DNA of 64,000 bases from Didymella arachidicola (GCA_016630955.3 CM049985.1:1488001-1552000); one strand, 5' to 3'. Shown: positions 1-13,023, counted from the stretch's first letter. The notes: a model not told the origin generated them from the sequence alone. Numbers and translations: made by a program.

Positions 1-827
1 AAAGCGGTGGGAGGCAAAGGTAGCACTGAGAACTTCCCTCAAGCTTGTAGGGTGAAACACGATCTGTCGTTTGTGTCACCTGGGCTGATCTTGACGTCGT
101 CTGAGCTGCTGGGCACAGGGATCCCAGCCACCTCCTCTCCGCTATACTTGTCAGGCTGCAGTAGATCGATGTCGTGAGAGGATGGCTTCTGATGTTTGAC
201 TGGACAACAACAGCCGTGCGTTGGCTTGCAGAACCGAAGTGCGACCTAGCACGGGTAGATGCTCGCTCAAAGTGTCAACAACACTGCGTTGCAAGATGTC
301 GATAGGCTCTGATTGATTTGTAGTATTGATACTTCATTGTTAAAGTGTGTTTGTACAGAGGCCGTGAACGGAACGGATGCGCAATGTGGTGGGACAGAAC
401 CCATGTATCGTACATACTGCAGAAAGAATGGCTGGCAATCGTTTAACGAGCCAAAAAATCCAAATGATATGATCCTCAAAGTCGTGAATAGTAACAATAA
501 GACATTAAGTGGCTCTTGACATCTCGCATGTGCAGGAAGCGTCGAAACGCGAGGCGGCTCCCATTCAGAGAGACAAACAGAGGGAGGCTCAATAGGGATA
601 ATTGCGCAAAAAAATTCAGGAGACTATCGCCTCATCGCAAAAAGAGGACGTGAACGATGCGCGTGACTGGGGTTCGTGATCGTGTACGGAAGCTTGCAGA
701 GACTGTGCAGAAGATGGCCATAAGATATGTAATGGCATAAACTGGTCATCGTAATGGCGTGAATGTCGTCGAACGCTTTCAAATCAAAATTGCCGCCGTG
801 GGTGCTTTTGTGACGAAGGAAACGCTT
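1..827. other. left-edge interval, no firm gene
   Basis: No complete gene is recognised. On the + strand, 313-519 is open and cysteine-containing (pairs such as CVC near residue 13), which could be the last exon of a small secreted protein, but the frame is closed by a stop just upstream and no signal-peptide exon is visible. The part next to 828 should hold the 3' UTR of the minus-strand gene. Confidence 0.5.
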
Positions 828-1892
828 TCAAATGCCAACCGTGTCTTTAAACGAATGAGGTGTCGTGGTTCGTTGCTGAGCCTCTTCGACCCCTTCCATG
901 CGCGTGTCTCTATCTCTAGAGCCCGCTGATGATGGTAAAGGAGCGGAGATAGGCGTGAATGAAGAGTATGTGTGACTGCGAGTAGGATCCGCAGATCCAT
1001 AGGCGAGTGGGGATTGCATTTCGCTGGATTGTCGTTGGACTTTCTCGAGTTCTAGCGGCTGGGGGCGTGCGCGCCGTCTTTTGCCTGAAGAAGATTCGGA
1101 ACTTTGTTCGTTGTGTATTTGATTTTGTGGAGTCATGGTATTCGTAGGCAATGCCTGTGTTGTCGCTTGCGATGGGGTTTGCGCCCGCGGCCGTTGTTCA
1201 GGGCTTGGACCCGAAGAAGACGCATCGGGGTGCGCGGTGATCGACTGTCGCCCTCGTCTAGGTGGTGGGTAGACCTCGCCTCGTGCTGCCGCCTCTTGCG
1301 CCCTCTGTTGCGCTTCTGCTTTGGTCGGTCGCCCTCTCTTTTTCTTGTTTGCGGGTTCGCCAGCATTCATTGACGTAGCATACGTAGGGCCACCAGCAGG
1401 AGGGTATTCGGGACCGAGCGGATATGGTGCTGGGCGGGGTTGTAGCAGGCGGCCGAGTGGAGCCGTTTCCTGCAGAGGACGTTTTCTACTCAGGTCGGAA
1501 CCAGGGTACATGCTGGGGTTCGGTAGTGGAGGACGGCTGTAGCCTGCACCAGAGTTGGAGTGGGCGATGTCGTTGTATGCTCTTTGGCATGAGTTGAGTG
1601 ACCGCCCTGGCATAACATTTAGCATTAAACGACCAGAAATATTGTAGGAAGAAGCGATAGGCACATACCAGGAGGAAGCGCCATGTCGTTCCATCGTACC
1701 TGGACTTGGTACTCGCGAATGAAGCTGTAAAGGACATGAGAAGATACTGGAGCGGCCTTTATTATCTCGGCAAGTAAATATATCTGAAGACAGTCAACTA
1801 TGTTCGGACGGAAACGGACGGTTGCCTGGCCTTGACGACGAACATACCTTCTCATGCTCTGACCACTGTCTTTCTGTTGCGGGCTGCTCCAT
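828..1892 (-). CDS. Myb/SANT-like protein with AT-hook-like basic motifs
   Basis: Three exons: 1892-1848, 1783-1669 and 1606-828, with GT-AG introns; they join in phase to give about 312 residues. The start gives MEQPATERQWSEHEK, and joining the exons produces a helix-rich stretch (W10, an AEIIK segment, then WNDMALPPGRSLNSCQRAY across the second intron) that resembles the Myb/SANT-like domain at the N-terminus of many uncharacterised ascomycete proteins. A basic KKKRGRPTKAEA motif, typical of an AT-hook (GRP core), lies in the middle, followed by a second PPRRGRQ motif. The rest is low-complexity Pro/Ser/Gln. A nuclear DNA-binding role is inferred from the two motif types; no target can be named. 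The frame also reads through parts of both introns, so single-exon gene calls would give a wrong N-terminus. Confidence 0.72.
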
Positions 1893-4800
1893 GGTGTGCC
1901 TCTCGACTGGTGCCGAGGGCAGGCGCCGATAAGAAGTAGTCACGATGGATCCTAGTTACCTGCACCCAGACGAATCGAGCATCAGACGATCACAAGGCCG
2001 TGTAGTAAGTGCAGAATGCAGGCGCGAACCACCCTCGCGCGCGGTTGAACGACAGGGTCGACAAGGAATAGAACAAACGAGAGTCTTGAAACGAAACATA
2101 AACGAGTGAGTAGAAAAGAGCATCAGAAGGACCCACGGTGGGCTCTGTCCGTCATGCCAACGTTGGCAAAAGTTTGTTGTCAAAGAGACGAGAGCATGAG
2201 GCTGGTTTAGGAGAGAGGGCAGTCCTCATGAAATTATGGGACGCATGTCGTGCATACTTAGCGCGAAGGTAACGGGCCACGCCTTCCTCACCACATTCCA
2301 AAGCCTTCAAGATCTTCTGCTGCACATTTCCTCAATTGGAAACCACGGGAAGGGACATGCAGATCAGATCAGCCCCGCCAGCATCCACAACTTAATCACA
2401 ATGTCCTGCCGAAGAAGCAATTGGGTCAAGCTGCGATACCTCGATGTCGATAACGCCTCGATGCCGCATCAGCCAATCGCTAGTGACCCCTGCATGTCTC
2501 ACCAGGGAACAATCCTGACACAAAACGGTTGGATCCTCCTACTGGCTCGGGCCTTCAGCGTGTTCCGTGCTATTGCCCATTGACGTGCTTGATCCTAAGA
2601 GACGGGCTATTAGGAGGGTACAAGTATGCTCATGCCTCGAATCCGGTCGACGATACCGCTGAAGACGAAATATACGATTTTGAGGTAGCTCATTGGTTGG
2701 TGAGACGTGGCCTTTGGCGCTTTCGTGCCGGCTAGTGCCCGGCCTGGAGACTGCTCAAGGGCACGGTCCACGAGTAGAACCATCCCAACCCAGCAACGGC
2801 ACTTTGGAATAATCGTACTGTAGGGCGACGGTATGCTCTGTTACCTAGTATGAAGAGGTTGCAGCTGTGTAGCTCAATGACTGGCACTGTGCGCATTTTT
2901 ATATCCTACCAGTGACAGAAATTCGCACCTGCATTTGCTCGCCACGTTGCACCAACCAGAGCATTGAGTTTAAGAAACTCTCACCGTATTTCCCATGCAG
3001 ATACCGAAATGTTGACCGACAGCGAGGCTTGTGACAGCGGGGCAGGTCGTTGTACTGCACCTCGTGGAACACTCTGTAGCGCAATTTCTATCGGCTGAGG
3101 TTGCTGTTGCCAGTAGCAAGTACTGAAATACTGTTGACAAGCTGATCGTTTTCTCATGCTATTGTTTGAGAGAAGTGGGGATTGCAAAGCTTACATAGTA
3201 GAAACGCTGAGCGGTGCGATTTCCAAGCGTCGTGAATGGTGTTGCCCGATGGGCTTCCCTGTCTAGCGTGAAATCTGACATATCTGCCGAACTGAAGGCC
3301 TTTTGGTCACTAGCGGAAAACAAAGATATCGTTCCTACGATCTCATCCGATCTCATCAGCTGTCACAACGGTTCGTAAATGGAAGCGTTTGAGAAAAGTG
3401 CTTGGAACCCATCACGGTTCATCTTTCACATCGCCAGCAGCTCCTGCCTTCAACGGATGTGAGGAGCCGGCAGCATGGGGGTTCAGAAGTAATGCCTCTG
3501 CTCCTCCATCAGAATCCTTCCGTGGACGATCAATCTACACTACGTCTGGGTTTGGATACGGTCTGTATATAGTCAGGACTCAGGAGACTTTCACGTAAAT
3601 GCGCGCTAGCGATGACTTAACAGTCGGCACGTATTGTAAAGTACTTTGCATGACGCAATATCTCATAGCTCTTGTAAGACTCACACGAAGAGTCGCTGAA
3701 CAGTTTCGGATTTTGGAAGTCGGCGTGGATCCTACAAACTCTTGGAGGGCATGGCTGGTACATGGCGACTGACCAAGACTGCGTCAGTGAATAGTATATG
3801 GCGTTCGCCCAACGAAATTGCAGATAATTAGTCTATGCAAGGTCGGAATTGTCCATCTTATCGTTAAGCCCTGCCACTGTTCAAAACAGATGGCCTTTGA
3901 AAGATGGCTTGAAGACCAAGGCACACGATCAAGATCAAGAGTAGCTCTATGCAGGATACCATTGGCAGACTTGGTTTCGAATGTCTTCAAAACAAGAACA
4001 TTCCCCAATCGTCATTCTACGGGCCATCAGGTGCAAAGTGTCCGACATCATCGATGATTGTGTAAATTCAGAGCACCGTACTTTAACAATCCCGCAGCAA
4101 GATATGTCTATGGTATACTTCACCTCTTATGCAGGTATTCAAAGGCGTGATTGGCTCTTCGTGCAGCCGTCAGCAATACCGATCGAGTGATGTAACGATC
4201 ACCAGAGAGGACTTCTTCCCCCTAAGAGGAAAGCGTTCAAGGGTTTTAGCGTTCTTCTTCAGCTGCAGCACCCAGCCATCCAAGTTAGATCCAGGACAAC
4301 GGCCACGGTACAGGGGATGCTTTACAAGAGCAAAGTCCAGGAACCCAACATCCACTACGGGTAATCGCTGATAAAGTACACATACTCTCGGTCACGGCGC
4401 TCTAGATACGGCAGTGGTCTAGAAGGAATCTTCCGGATACACGTTCAGTCCGCTCATCGACCAGTGGATGATAAGCGACTGGACCATCAATTTGAATGAT
4501 TCCAGTATTCACCGCAGCGACCCTTGACAGCGTTCATTTGCCGGACCTAATGCTGCCAATTGAATGGCTTACTTTTGCTCCAACGGCTCTCCCAAAGTCA
4601 TTGTCTCTTGGACTCAACGTGCTGATCTTCAGGCCGCATCTCCGTCTATCACGTCAATGCCAAACAGTGCAGAGCACTGTATATTGCTTAAGCGCACAGC
4701 CAGACTCATAGGTTAAGCCGGGCTGAAGACTGTGAGTGCTTCGAGCTGTGAGCTGTGTTCATTGCAGAGCATAAGAGCTAGCGCTGGTTTAGATCGTGCA

Positions 4801-5560
4801 TAATCATTATCCAGAAATAATGTCTTCTTTTGATCGTAGCCTATGGGGGTGAAGCAAATACTGAGTGGGAGCCGACCATCGCCTGTGTGTGAAGACTTCA
4901 CTTGAGGTTCAATCAGCCCGGCGCCTCGGCTTGACCGGATCGGGACAGACTCTGGGGCTGCGAACAGCCTACCCTCAACCAGCACAGAAAGCACGCGAGT
5001 CGCGTGTCTACAGCCACAAAGCCTGCGCAGTAGACACTGTTACATTGTGAGAAGCCCAAACCCACCGCGACTGATTCGAGGCCAAGCTTCTCTGCGCCTC
5101 ACCACAAAAAAGAGCCTGCCACGCCTCCAGCGTCTGTCGATCACCACGAAACGTGCAACTCCATGTCGACAGCCCCAGCCTCGATACCGGACCGTAAACG
5201 CCTTCACTTCAATACCAGTCTTGTCGCGTGCGACATGCGATCCCATTGCAGAGGAATATAGGAGGATTTGATCGCCAGGAAACGTATTCAGGGTGGAAAA
5301 GAGCGAAGGTTTGCCCCCAGTCGATCTCAAGCACACGGCGCGTCTGGACGCACCCGTCGAGCAATTCTCCTCTCACACGGGAAGACGCCGTTAGCGCACT
5401 CCTGTTTGTCTATTGCTGTGCAGGGTGCTATGCAGCGACGAGGCATATGACTGCTCCTGTATTGTAGAAGCACTAGCGTCTGATTTTCCAGGACCAGAAC
5501 TCCTCACTTCTCCAGCTCCGACCTTGGTCACCACACGCCTCGCAGCCACGGTCGCCCGTC
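1893..5560. other. intergenic, 3.7 kb, no recognised gene
   Basis: Only short open frames with no recognisable domain occur on either strand. The interval should contain the divergent promoters of the Myb/AT-hook gene (left) and of SET2 (right). No transposon ends or RNA gene were seen. Confidence 0.5.
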
Positions 5561-8459
5561 ATGTCGGGCAGTGAAAGTGCAAAGAACTCGTCTTGGCTCG
5601 AGCCAGAGTTGCGCGACATGAAGCTAGAGGAAGCCACGTCCCTAGACACGGGTGAGAGCAATGGCATACAAGTAAAGGCGGAAGACGCAGACCCGTCCAC
5701 ACCCTCCGCAATCCCACCGCGACTCAAACTCTCTCGATCGAAATCCCATTCGCCCGCACCGAAGTACGACTCCGAAGCATCTTCGCCGGCTGATAGTACA
5801 AAAGAGGAGGTCGTAGGGGGAGACATTGTGCTGAAGATGGAGCCTGGGCCTGGGGGCAGAGCCCTCAAGCTGTCGCGCAGCGCCTCACAGAAAGTCGTCT
5901 CTCGCCCACCGCCGCTCTACCTCGACCTCCCAGATTCAACAGAAGCCGCCAAAGAGACGTTCGGTGTTCTCTCAGAGTGCACGTACTCAAACAAGTACAT
6001 TGGCACGACAGACCCAGCACTTGAATGCGATTGCAGCGAAGAGTGGGGTAAGTCTTCTCATCCTGTTTTTTCTTCACTTCTTGGCGAGATGCTGACAAGA
6101 AACAACAGATATTGTCACAAAACGAAACAATGCCTGCGGCGAAGACTCCGACTGCATCAATCGCGCGACCAAGATGGAGTGCGTTGGTGACTGCAGTTGC
6201 GGCCGCAAGTGTCAAAACCAGCGGTTCTTGCGCAAACAATACGCCGATGTGACAGTCATCAAAACAGAGAAGAAAGGGTTTGGCTTGCGAGCTAACAAGA
6301 ACCTGGTACAGGGAGACTTCATCTTCGAGTACATTGGCGAAGTCATCGATGAGAAGACGTTCCGGCGCCGCATGATCCAATATGACCAGGAAGGCATCAA
6401 ACACTTTTACTTCATGTCTCTGAACAAGGGCGAGTTTGTGGACGCAACCAAGAAGGGTAACTTGGGAAGATTCTGCAACCATTCTTGCAACCCCAACTGT
6501 TTCGTGGACAAGTGGGTGGTCGGTGACAAACTGCGCATGGGCATATTCGCCGAGCGCAAGATCAAGGCCGGTGAAGAGTTGGTCTTCAACTACAATGTCG
6601 ATCGATATGGAGCAGATCCCCAGCCCTGCTACTGTGGCGAGCCAAATTGTTCAGGGTTTATCGGCGGCAAGACACAGTCCGACAACGCTACAAAGCTCTC
6701 GCACGCCACTATTGAGGCGCTTGGAATCGATGATGGCGATGGCTGGGATACAGCCGTCCAAGCCAAGAAGCCTCGTAAGAAGAAGGTCAGCGAAGACGAC
6801 GAAGAGTATGTCAATGACTTGCAGCCAAGGTCACTCGAAGACGATGGAGTACCGAAGGTTATGGCAGCTCTGCGGCAGTGCACGGAGAAGTGGATTGCAG
6901 TCAAACTACTCAGCCGTATACAACAGAGTGACAACGACAAGGTCGGTCACCGAATCATCCGCATGCACGGCTACGAGACCCTCAAAAAGACCATTACTAC
7001 ATGGGTAGACGACTTCAACGTCGTAATGCAGGTCCTTGACATCTTACACAAGCTGCCGCGCATTACCCGTAACAAGATTCAAGATTCCAAAATCGAGGAG
7101 GCGGTGGAAAAGCTCAAGAGCTGCGGAGATGAGCGGGTCGAAGAGTCTGCAGACAAGTTGCTCGCGGCGTGGAGCAAATTGGAGGTAGCTTACCGGATAC
7201 CACGCATGAAGCGAGACCCCAACGCAAGCACCCCTATCCGCACCGAGAATCACTTCGAGCGCCGCGAGAGAGGTCGGGAGCGATCGAGGTCCAGATCGAA
7301 GTCCCCCTCACTCACAACGGCGCCGAAGGGCCCGGCTAATATAAATGCACCCTCGGGGCCTCGTGTAATCAACGCGCCTCGAGGGCCAGCGAGCGGATTC
7401 TTCCAAGGCCCTCGCCCTGCTGCTCGACCAAGGCCTTTCAATCCACTGCCACCTGGTTGGTTCCAAGCCAGTTCAGACAATGGGTCTACTTACTACTATA
7501 ACTCCTCGGGCACAACGCAATGGCAGCGACCGACTATGCCAGCAAATCAACCACCGCCACCGCCACCAAAGACTAAGACAGATACACAGCTCCTGCAGGA
7601 TATCATCTCTAGCATCACTGCAAATGTGACACCCACTGTACCATCAGCCTCAACAACCCCGCAGCCTGCCGCCGACGAGTTACAAGACAAGAAACACAAG
7701 AGCGAAAAGTGGCGTAGCCTGCCTCAGGAGAAGCAAGAGCGGTTATACGAGGCAACTGTAAGTTCACAAGCCGTTGCTACTAACATGGAGCGCTGATTGT
7801 TGTAGCTCTCTCCACACGTCATGGCTGTCGCTGCACATTACCGCAAGAAACTCGAAAAGGACGATCTTAAGCGGTTGTCTAAGGAGGTTGCTAAGAAGCT
7901 CGTCAGGGGCGACTATAAATCTGGGCGTGTCAAGGACCCGGCTGCGAAAATCAGCTCAAAACACGAGAAGACGGTGAAGAACTACGTGAAAGACTTCATG
8001 GACAAGGCTGTCAGGAAAAAAGAGGAACGAGAAAAGGCGAGAGCCATTCCTGGGGAAGGAGTACAGGATGACAAGGGTACAACACCTGACACGCCGCAGC
8101 TCGACGTTGATGATATACCTGGAATAGCGGCATCTCCTAACGATGATTCTTCTGAGTTGAAGCGCAAGCGAGAAGATGAAGCAGATGAATCGCCAAGAAA
8201 CATACGTTCACGAACGGACGAGCCACTGGTACCGCCTCCGCCACCGCCGCCTCCCGCTGAGGATTTGCCTATGGACGTTGATGAGGCTGACCTGACGCCT
8301 ATGAATGGAGGACCGATGGGCTTGTTCACAGACGGCACACCCTCCAATGGAAAGCTACCCCTGCGAGTAGGCGATCAGCCTAGTCCGATGCAGCTCGCGA
8401 CCCCTCCGACTAATGGCTCTGGAGGGGGCAGAAGCAATGGCAGTAGCAACCTAGGGTAG
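5561..8459 (+). CDS. SET2: histone H3 lysine-36 methyltransferase Set2
   Basis: Exons 5561-6047, 6109-7757 and 7806-8459 join in phase to 929 residues. In order: an acidic/Ser-rich N-terminus; a Cys-rich AWS region (about 145-200, with CDCSEEW, the CGEDSDC run and CSCGRKCQ); the SET domain (about 200-320) with the GRFCNHSCNPNC substrate/AdoMet motif near residue 285 and ELVFNYNVDRYG; a post-SET CYCGEPNC; a WW domain at about 606-636 (LPPGW ... TQWQRP); and an SRI domain (about 693-790) that binds the phosphorylated RNA polymerase II C-terminal repeat. This is the full Set2 architecture. The enzyme methylates H3K36 on transcribed chromatin and, in yeast, recruits Rpd3S to suppress cryptic initiation. 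The second intron falls inside the SRI domain; without splicing it the SRI is lost. A Pro run and acidic tail follow. No key residue appears missing. Confidence 0.96.
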
Positions 8460-8660
8460 AAAGTGCTGGGTTATTTGTAAAATCTGGCCATCTTCATTAT
8501 ATCTTTACAAATCTTTAATCATCGTTTTGATCACTATCTATAACCTCCATCCTCGAGCCTTCACTATTCCTGAGCCATCTCGCCAGGCTACCCGTTGAGG
8601 AACGCAAGCCAATATTTCATGATGTAAGGCCCTGCTCATGTTCCCACGCCATTCCCCGGA

Positions 8661-9368
8661 TCAGTTCAGCTCAAAACTCAGGTCCTCCTCCGACTTCCAT
8701 TCCAACATGAACTTCGCCAAAACCTCCGTCCTACGCTTCGCCATCCTCCTACCAGCCTGCGTCTTCATCATGCCCTCAAGCTTAACCAGCTTCTCCTCAA
8801 AATGATCAATCGCCCGCCCCATAGACTGGTCCGGGAACTTGGCCGCCCCAAATGAGAAGCACCGCCCAATCCCCACGGCGCCAATTGCATCTAGCCGATC
8901 CGCGTCTTGCACAATCGCCAGCTCAGGATACTGTACAAGGACATTGACTACAGACTGCGGGCTGCGCACTTCGTTGGAATAGCTGACGTGTGTGACAATG
9001 ATTTGCACTTTGGCTGCGAGGTTGGCGGAGGCGCCATGAGATATCAAGACGTCGTGCACCTGCCGAGACACGTCCGAGCCGGGTGGGGCATACTTGTGGT
9101 CGCCGACGTCGTGGAGAAGCGCAGCGAGGAAGAGGCTGGTGGTATCGTAGGAGACAGATGGATTGTTCTTTGTTTCTTCCCGGAGGATGATATTGGCGTT
9201 TGAGACCACGCGGAGGATGTGTTGGTAGTCATGCGAGTTGTCGTATTGCGACATGTAAGTGTGGACATAGGTGTTGATGGCGGTGAATAAGTCCCTGAAT
9301 TCTGAGCTGATGGGTACTTGTGGGACCAGGATCTTTGGTGTGGATGCAGCCATTTTGGGTTTGGTCAT
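8661..9368 (-). CDS. HD-domain metal-dependent phosphohydrolase
   Basis: Single exon, 235 residues. The HD superfamily signature is complete: His in SHDYQHILRV (about residue 46), the HD pair in AALLHDVGDHKY (about 86-87) and a distal Asp in VQDADRLDAIGAVG. The family comprises small YpgQ/YedJ-type hydrolases acting on phosphate esters or nucleotides; the substrate cannot be told from sequence. No signal peptide or membrane segment, so it is likely cytosolic. A second Met at 9353 (MAAST) has a better initiation context (A at -3, G at +4) than the first at 9368 and may be the true start. It lies head-to-head with PEX16, about 0.7 kb away, and tail-to-tail with SET2, about 200 bp away. Confidence 0.88.
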   Translation of the reverse strand: MTKPKMAASTPKILVPQVPISSEFRDLFTAINTYVHTYMSQYDNSHDYQHILRVVSNANIILREETKNNPSVSYDTTSLFLAALLHDVGDHKYAPPGSDVSRQVHDVLISHGASANLAAKVQIIVTHVSYSNEVRSPQSVVNVLVQYPELAIVQDADRLDAIGAVGIGRCFSFGAAKFPDQSMGRAIDHFEEKLVKLEGMMKTQAGRRMAKRRTEVLAKFMLEWKSEEDLSFELN

Positions 9369-10089
9369 CGAATACGGTTTTCGAGTCGCGGGAGGTGAGG
9401 ATGCAGAGACGCTTAGAAAGTCTTTGGGACACTGGCAGAAATATCTGCTAGGGTACTGGTCTTGCTACAGATAGCTTTATGAGGCTGCGACCAGAAACCT
9501 GTCCGTTGTATCGTCTTGCTTAGGAATCCGGTACCGGTGAGTAGAGAACTGTCACGGATGTGGCAGATAGCAGACTGAAAAGAGTATGGTTTCGCGTTTA
9601 GCAAAACGCGTGGTCACATGCCCATGCTGGACTTGCCTATTTCGTGCTGTGAGCCGCCCTCTTGATGTGGCACATCGGCAAGCCCGCTCTTTCTGGTCTC
9701 TATCTATGGTCTCGAGGGGCTACGGCTGCACTGACATTTTGCGCGCATAATGAAGGGCACTTTAGAGGGCGGACGCTTCAGGGCGGTTCAGGCAATTGCA
9801 GGAACTGAATTGGCTGCACAAGAGTCAACGCGATGAATGAGCCGCATTGTCTTTGTCTACGCTAATCGCAGTAGGAACCACTGCAGAACCCGTTGTCACA
9901 TGGTTCATGACCCATTTTTGAGTGTTGGCCGTTGGATCTGGGGGAGCCGGGACCTCGGCAGCCACGCGAGATGACTTCACTCCATGCGTTCGATCCCGCG
10001 CCAGCCCCCAGCGCATCCCTCCACCACCAGCCCATGTTCTGGGACCGAATCTCCTACTGAACCACCCACTCACGGGTGCGACCGCGAAA
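9369..10089. other. divergent promoter interval between the HD-domain gene and PEX16
   Basis: About 720 bp with no supported gene. A frame open from 9922 continues into PEX16 but its residues before the Met at 10090 do not resemble PEX16, so it is read as leader. Confidence 0.5.
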
Positions 10090-11382
10090 ATGATCAAAGA
10101 AGCAACACAAAATGCGACTGAGGTGCTATCGCAGCCCACCAAGTGGTTGGGCATGTACTCTGAGTTCATTACCAAGAACAGCAGCGCCGTGTCACAGATC
10201 GAGTCGGCACTGCGTTCGCTGACGTATATCATACCTGGTAGACCGTGGCACTTCCTTAGGACGACACCAGTACTGACGTGTTTAAGGACGGTTTCGAGAA
10301 TCGGAGATAGCATCCGAGACGCGTATGCTTTGCGCCCGTCGATGATAAGCACACACACACTGACCAACCCACAGTACATTGTGGTGTCCAATGCCTCTCG
10401 CTATACCATGATTCTCTCCTCGCCAAAGCGATGGCGCAGATGCCTGGGACCCGTCGGCAGCCACTCACTCCGCATCATCGCTATACCAAGTTCTGGACAG
10501 AGAAATCCCTCACGTACAAACGCATCGCGACCGTCCTCCAGATGATACAGTATACCGAATTGTTGTGGGAGATGGCGGCGAAGAGAAAAGGCGAGAAGAT
10601 GCGATGGCGTGTCGTGGTACTGCTTGAGATCATCAAGGCCGTCTGTCGATTGCTTCTGCTGCGGTTGACGAATTCGAGACCTCTCCTATCACCACCTCTG
10701 CCGCAAAGAGAGATTGATCCAAGCTCTCTCGAGGATTCATCAGCATCGACTGACGGCATGGATACGCCACCGAGTGAACGCGCTGTGGAAGCCGAGAATT
10801 GGACGATGCCCAGGACGGGGCTATCAATGCCGAGCCTGCCTGATAGCTCAGATATCTCAAGCTACCTCTTATCCAAGGTCTTGACGGCGGACGACATTAA
10901 GCCACCAAAGGCTCTGCTACACCGCGTAAGTGGTAAGGGTGAGCTGGCCGAGGCACTTTATATCCTACGACCTGTGGCGTATGCTCTGGCTTTGCAACAC
11001 TTCAGTGGCGATAGAAAAAGCTGGCGGCCATGGCTGATCGGTGTAAGTATGGAGTATGGTGCTCGACAGCTTGCGAAGAAAGACTTCCAAGAGCGTCTGG
11101 CTGGCGGACTCCGCGGCCTGACCGGTCTTGAGAGGGAAGAGTTGAAGAAGCGTGCCTGGGCGCTCGGCTGGTGGACGATGCGTGGCGCCTTCTACGAGAA
11201 CATCACAAAGTGAGCTTAACCCGTCGTGAAGTGGATCTCAACAGCTAACGATGCATAGATCTTGGATTCATGCTATCACACGGAAGCTCAAGAGCAAGCC
11301 TCTACTTGATATCGCTGGCGGTGTCATTGAGGACTACGAGTTTCTGTGGGACCAGTACTACTTCTCCACGACGACTCTGTAA
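10090..11382 (+). CDS. PEX16: peroxisomal membrane biogenesis protein Pex16 (peroxin-16)
   Basis: Four exons, 10090-10237, 10287-10322 (36 nt), 10375-11209 and 11259-11382, join in phase to 380 residues. Landmarks of the family are present: WLGMYSEFITKNSSAVSQIE followed by SALRSLTYIIPGRFRESEIA (spanning intron 1), SLYHDSLLAKA after intron 2, a central hydrophobic EIIKAVCRLLLLRL segment, then LYILRPVAYALALQHF and a C-terminal WDQYYFS tail. Pex16 is a peroxisomal/ER membrane protein needed to insert peroxisomal membrane proteins, with Pex3 and Pex19. The tiny second exon and the split C-terminus would be missed by simple ORF calling. The divergent HD-domain gene shares the upstream interval. 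Confidence 0.95.
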
Positions 11383-11794
11383 CATCAAACTCCGTACTCT
11401 TTCTGTTCTTTGACATGAATTACTTCTCTAGATACCAAATATTTGTATGCTTTATTACTAATGACATGAATCCATAGATGCACTCTCTGCTGATGTTGTG
11501 TCCGCATGAAAACCGTCTCCTTGATCGCAAGATGGTTGAAAGTGCTAGAACAAACCTTCTGAATGTGAATGCCGAGTATCAAAGCCTAACCGGTGAATTG
11601 CATCTGTGACGCAGCTGCCTGTAGCTAGAAGCTCGGGCCATGTGATCCATCGTACCTTTGGGCTTCCTGAACATCACTTTGGAGCCGCATCAACACCACC
11701 ACAAACTCGCCCGCCACCAACGAATCTCGTCTTCCCCACTCTCATCAAGGCGTACCTGCACCTCCGAACCAGGAACTACTCCAACACATCAGCG
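11383..11794. other. PEX16 3' region and RPN8 leader
   Basis: About 410 bp. The frame of RPN8 is open upstream to 11606 with another Met, but those residues are not RPN8-like, so the stretch is taken as 5' UTR and promoter. Confidence 0.5.
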
Positions 11795-13023
11795 ATGCCC
11801 GCCACGACAGCAGAGACGCTGTCACTTGTGACCCGCACCGTTTCGGTTGCGCCACTCGTGCTTCTCTCCGCAGCAGATCACTACGGCCGTCAGGCGAAGG
11901 GGACACGGAAACGAGTTGTCGGTGTGCTCTTGGGACAGAATGATGGCAAGAACGTCAGAGTGTCCAACAGTTTCGCAGGTGCGTAGAGAGCAAACTGCCC
12001 ATTCGCCGCCTGCGCACCGCAGCGGGGGTGGGGGCTGGGGACGCAGCACAACAGAAGCTGACAGCGTGTGCAGTGCCGTTCGAGGAAGACGAGAAGGACC
12101 CATCGGTATGGTTCCTGGACCACAACTACGTCGAGTCGATGAACGACATGTTCAAGAAGATCAACGCACGCGAGAAGCTCATCGGCTGGTACCACACAGG
12201 GCCCAAGCTGCGCGCATCGGATCTAGAGGTCAACGAGCTGTTCAAGCGCTACACACCAAACCCTCTGCTAGTCATCATCGACGTGCAGCCGAAGGAGGTC
12301 GGCGTTCCAACAGACGCCTATTTCGCCGTTGAGGAGATCAAGGATGTAGGTGTCGGGAAATACCCAGAAGACAGTACCTGAAGCTGACCCTGCCAGGACG
12401 GTACAACAACATCCAAGACATTCGTGCACACACCGTCGATAATTGAGGCCGAAGAAGCTGAGGAGATTGGTGTTGAGCACCTTCTCCGCGATATTCGCGA
12501 CGTCGCGGTCGGCACACTCTCCACCCGGATAACCTCACAACTGCAGTCATTGCAAGGTCTGCATCTGCGACTGCGCGACATTGGGCAGTACCTGCAGAAG
12601 GTGCTCGACGAAGACCTCCCCGTGAACCACGCGATTCTCGGTAATCTGCAAGACGTCTTCAACCTCCTCCCGAATCTCTCAACACCGAAGGCGACACCAG
12701 TTGGCGGAGCAACAAACGGCGTCGGCGCAGCCGCTGGCGCAGCTGGCGCTATCGATAACGGCGAACTCGCACGAGCGATGAGCATCAAGACGAACGACCA
12801 GCTCATGGCCATCTACCTCTCGAGTCTCATCCGCGCCATCACCGCTTTCCACGATCTCATCGAGAATAAGATCCAGAACAAGCAGGCAGCGGAAGAGAAG
12901 GAGGGCAAGAAGGACAACAGCAAGGACGGCGACAAGGAAAACAAGGCTGACGGTGCGAACGGCGAGGCAAAGGAGGGTGATAAGAGCAAAGAGAAGGCTA
13001 AGGACGAGAAGAAGAAGCCTTGA
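11795..13023 (+). CDS. RPN8: 26S proteasome regulatory subunit Rpn8 (MPN domain)
   Basis: Exons 11795-11978, 12074-12345 and 12397-13023 join in phase to 360 residues. The start at 11795 (MPATTAETL) precedes the conserved VAPLVLLSAADHYGR opening. The MPN domain covers about residues 15-150 with VVGVLLGQ, VWFLDHNYVESMN and LIGWYHTGPKLRASDLEVNE; as in other Rpn8 proteins it lacks the full JAMM zinc set of its partner Rpn11, so it is structural. A helical region (LQGLHLRLRDIGQYLQKVL) and an Ala/Gly linker follow, then a highly charged Lys/Glu/Asp tail of about 50 residues. Rpn8 forms the lid heterodimer with Rpn11 in the 19S particle. Two other ubiquitin-proteasome genes (PUP2, RAD23) lie in this window, but not adjacent. 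Confidence 0.96.

Noticed and set aside
9922..10089. extension of PEX16 upstream of 10090
   Set aside because: Open frame but residues do not resemble Pex16; Met10090 fits the family start.
11606..11794. in-frame extension of RPN8
   Set aside because: Family proteins begin near MPATTAETL; the extension is not conserved-looking and matches a leader.
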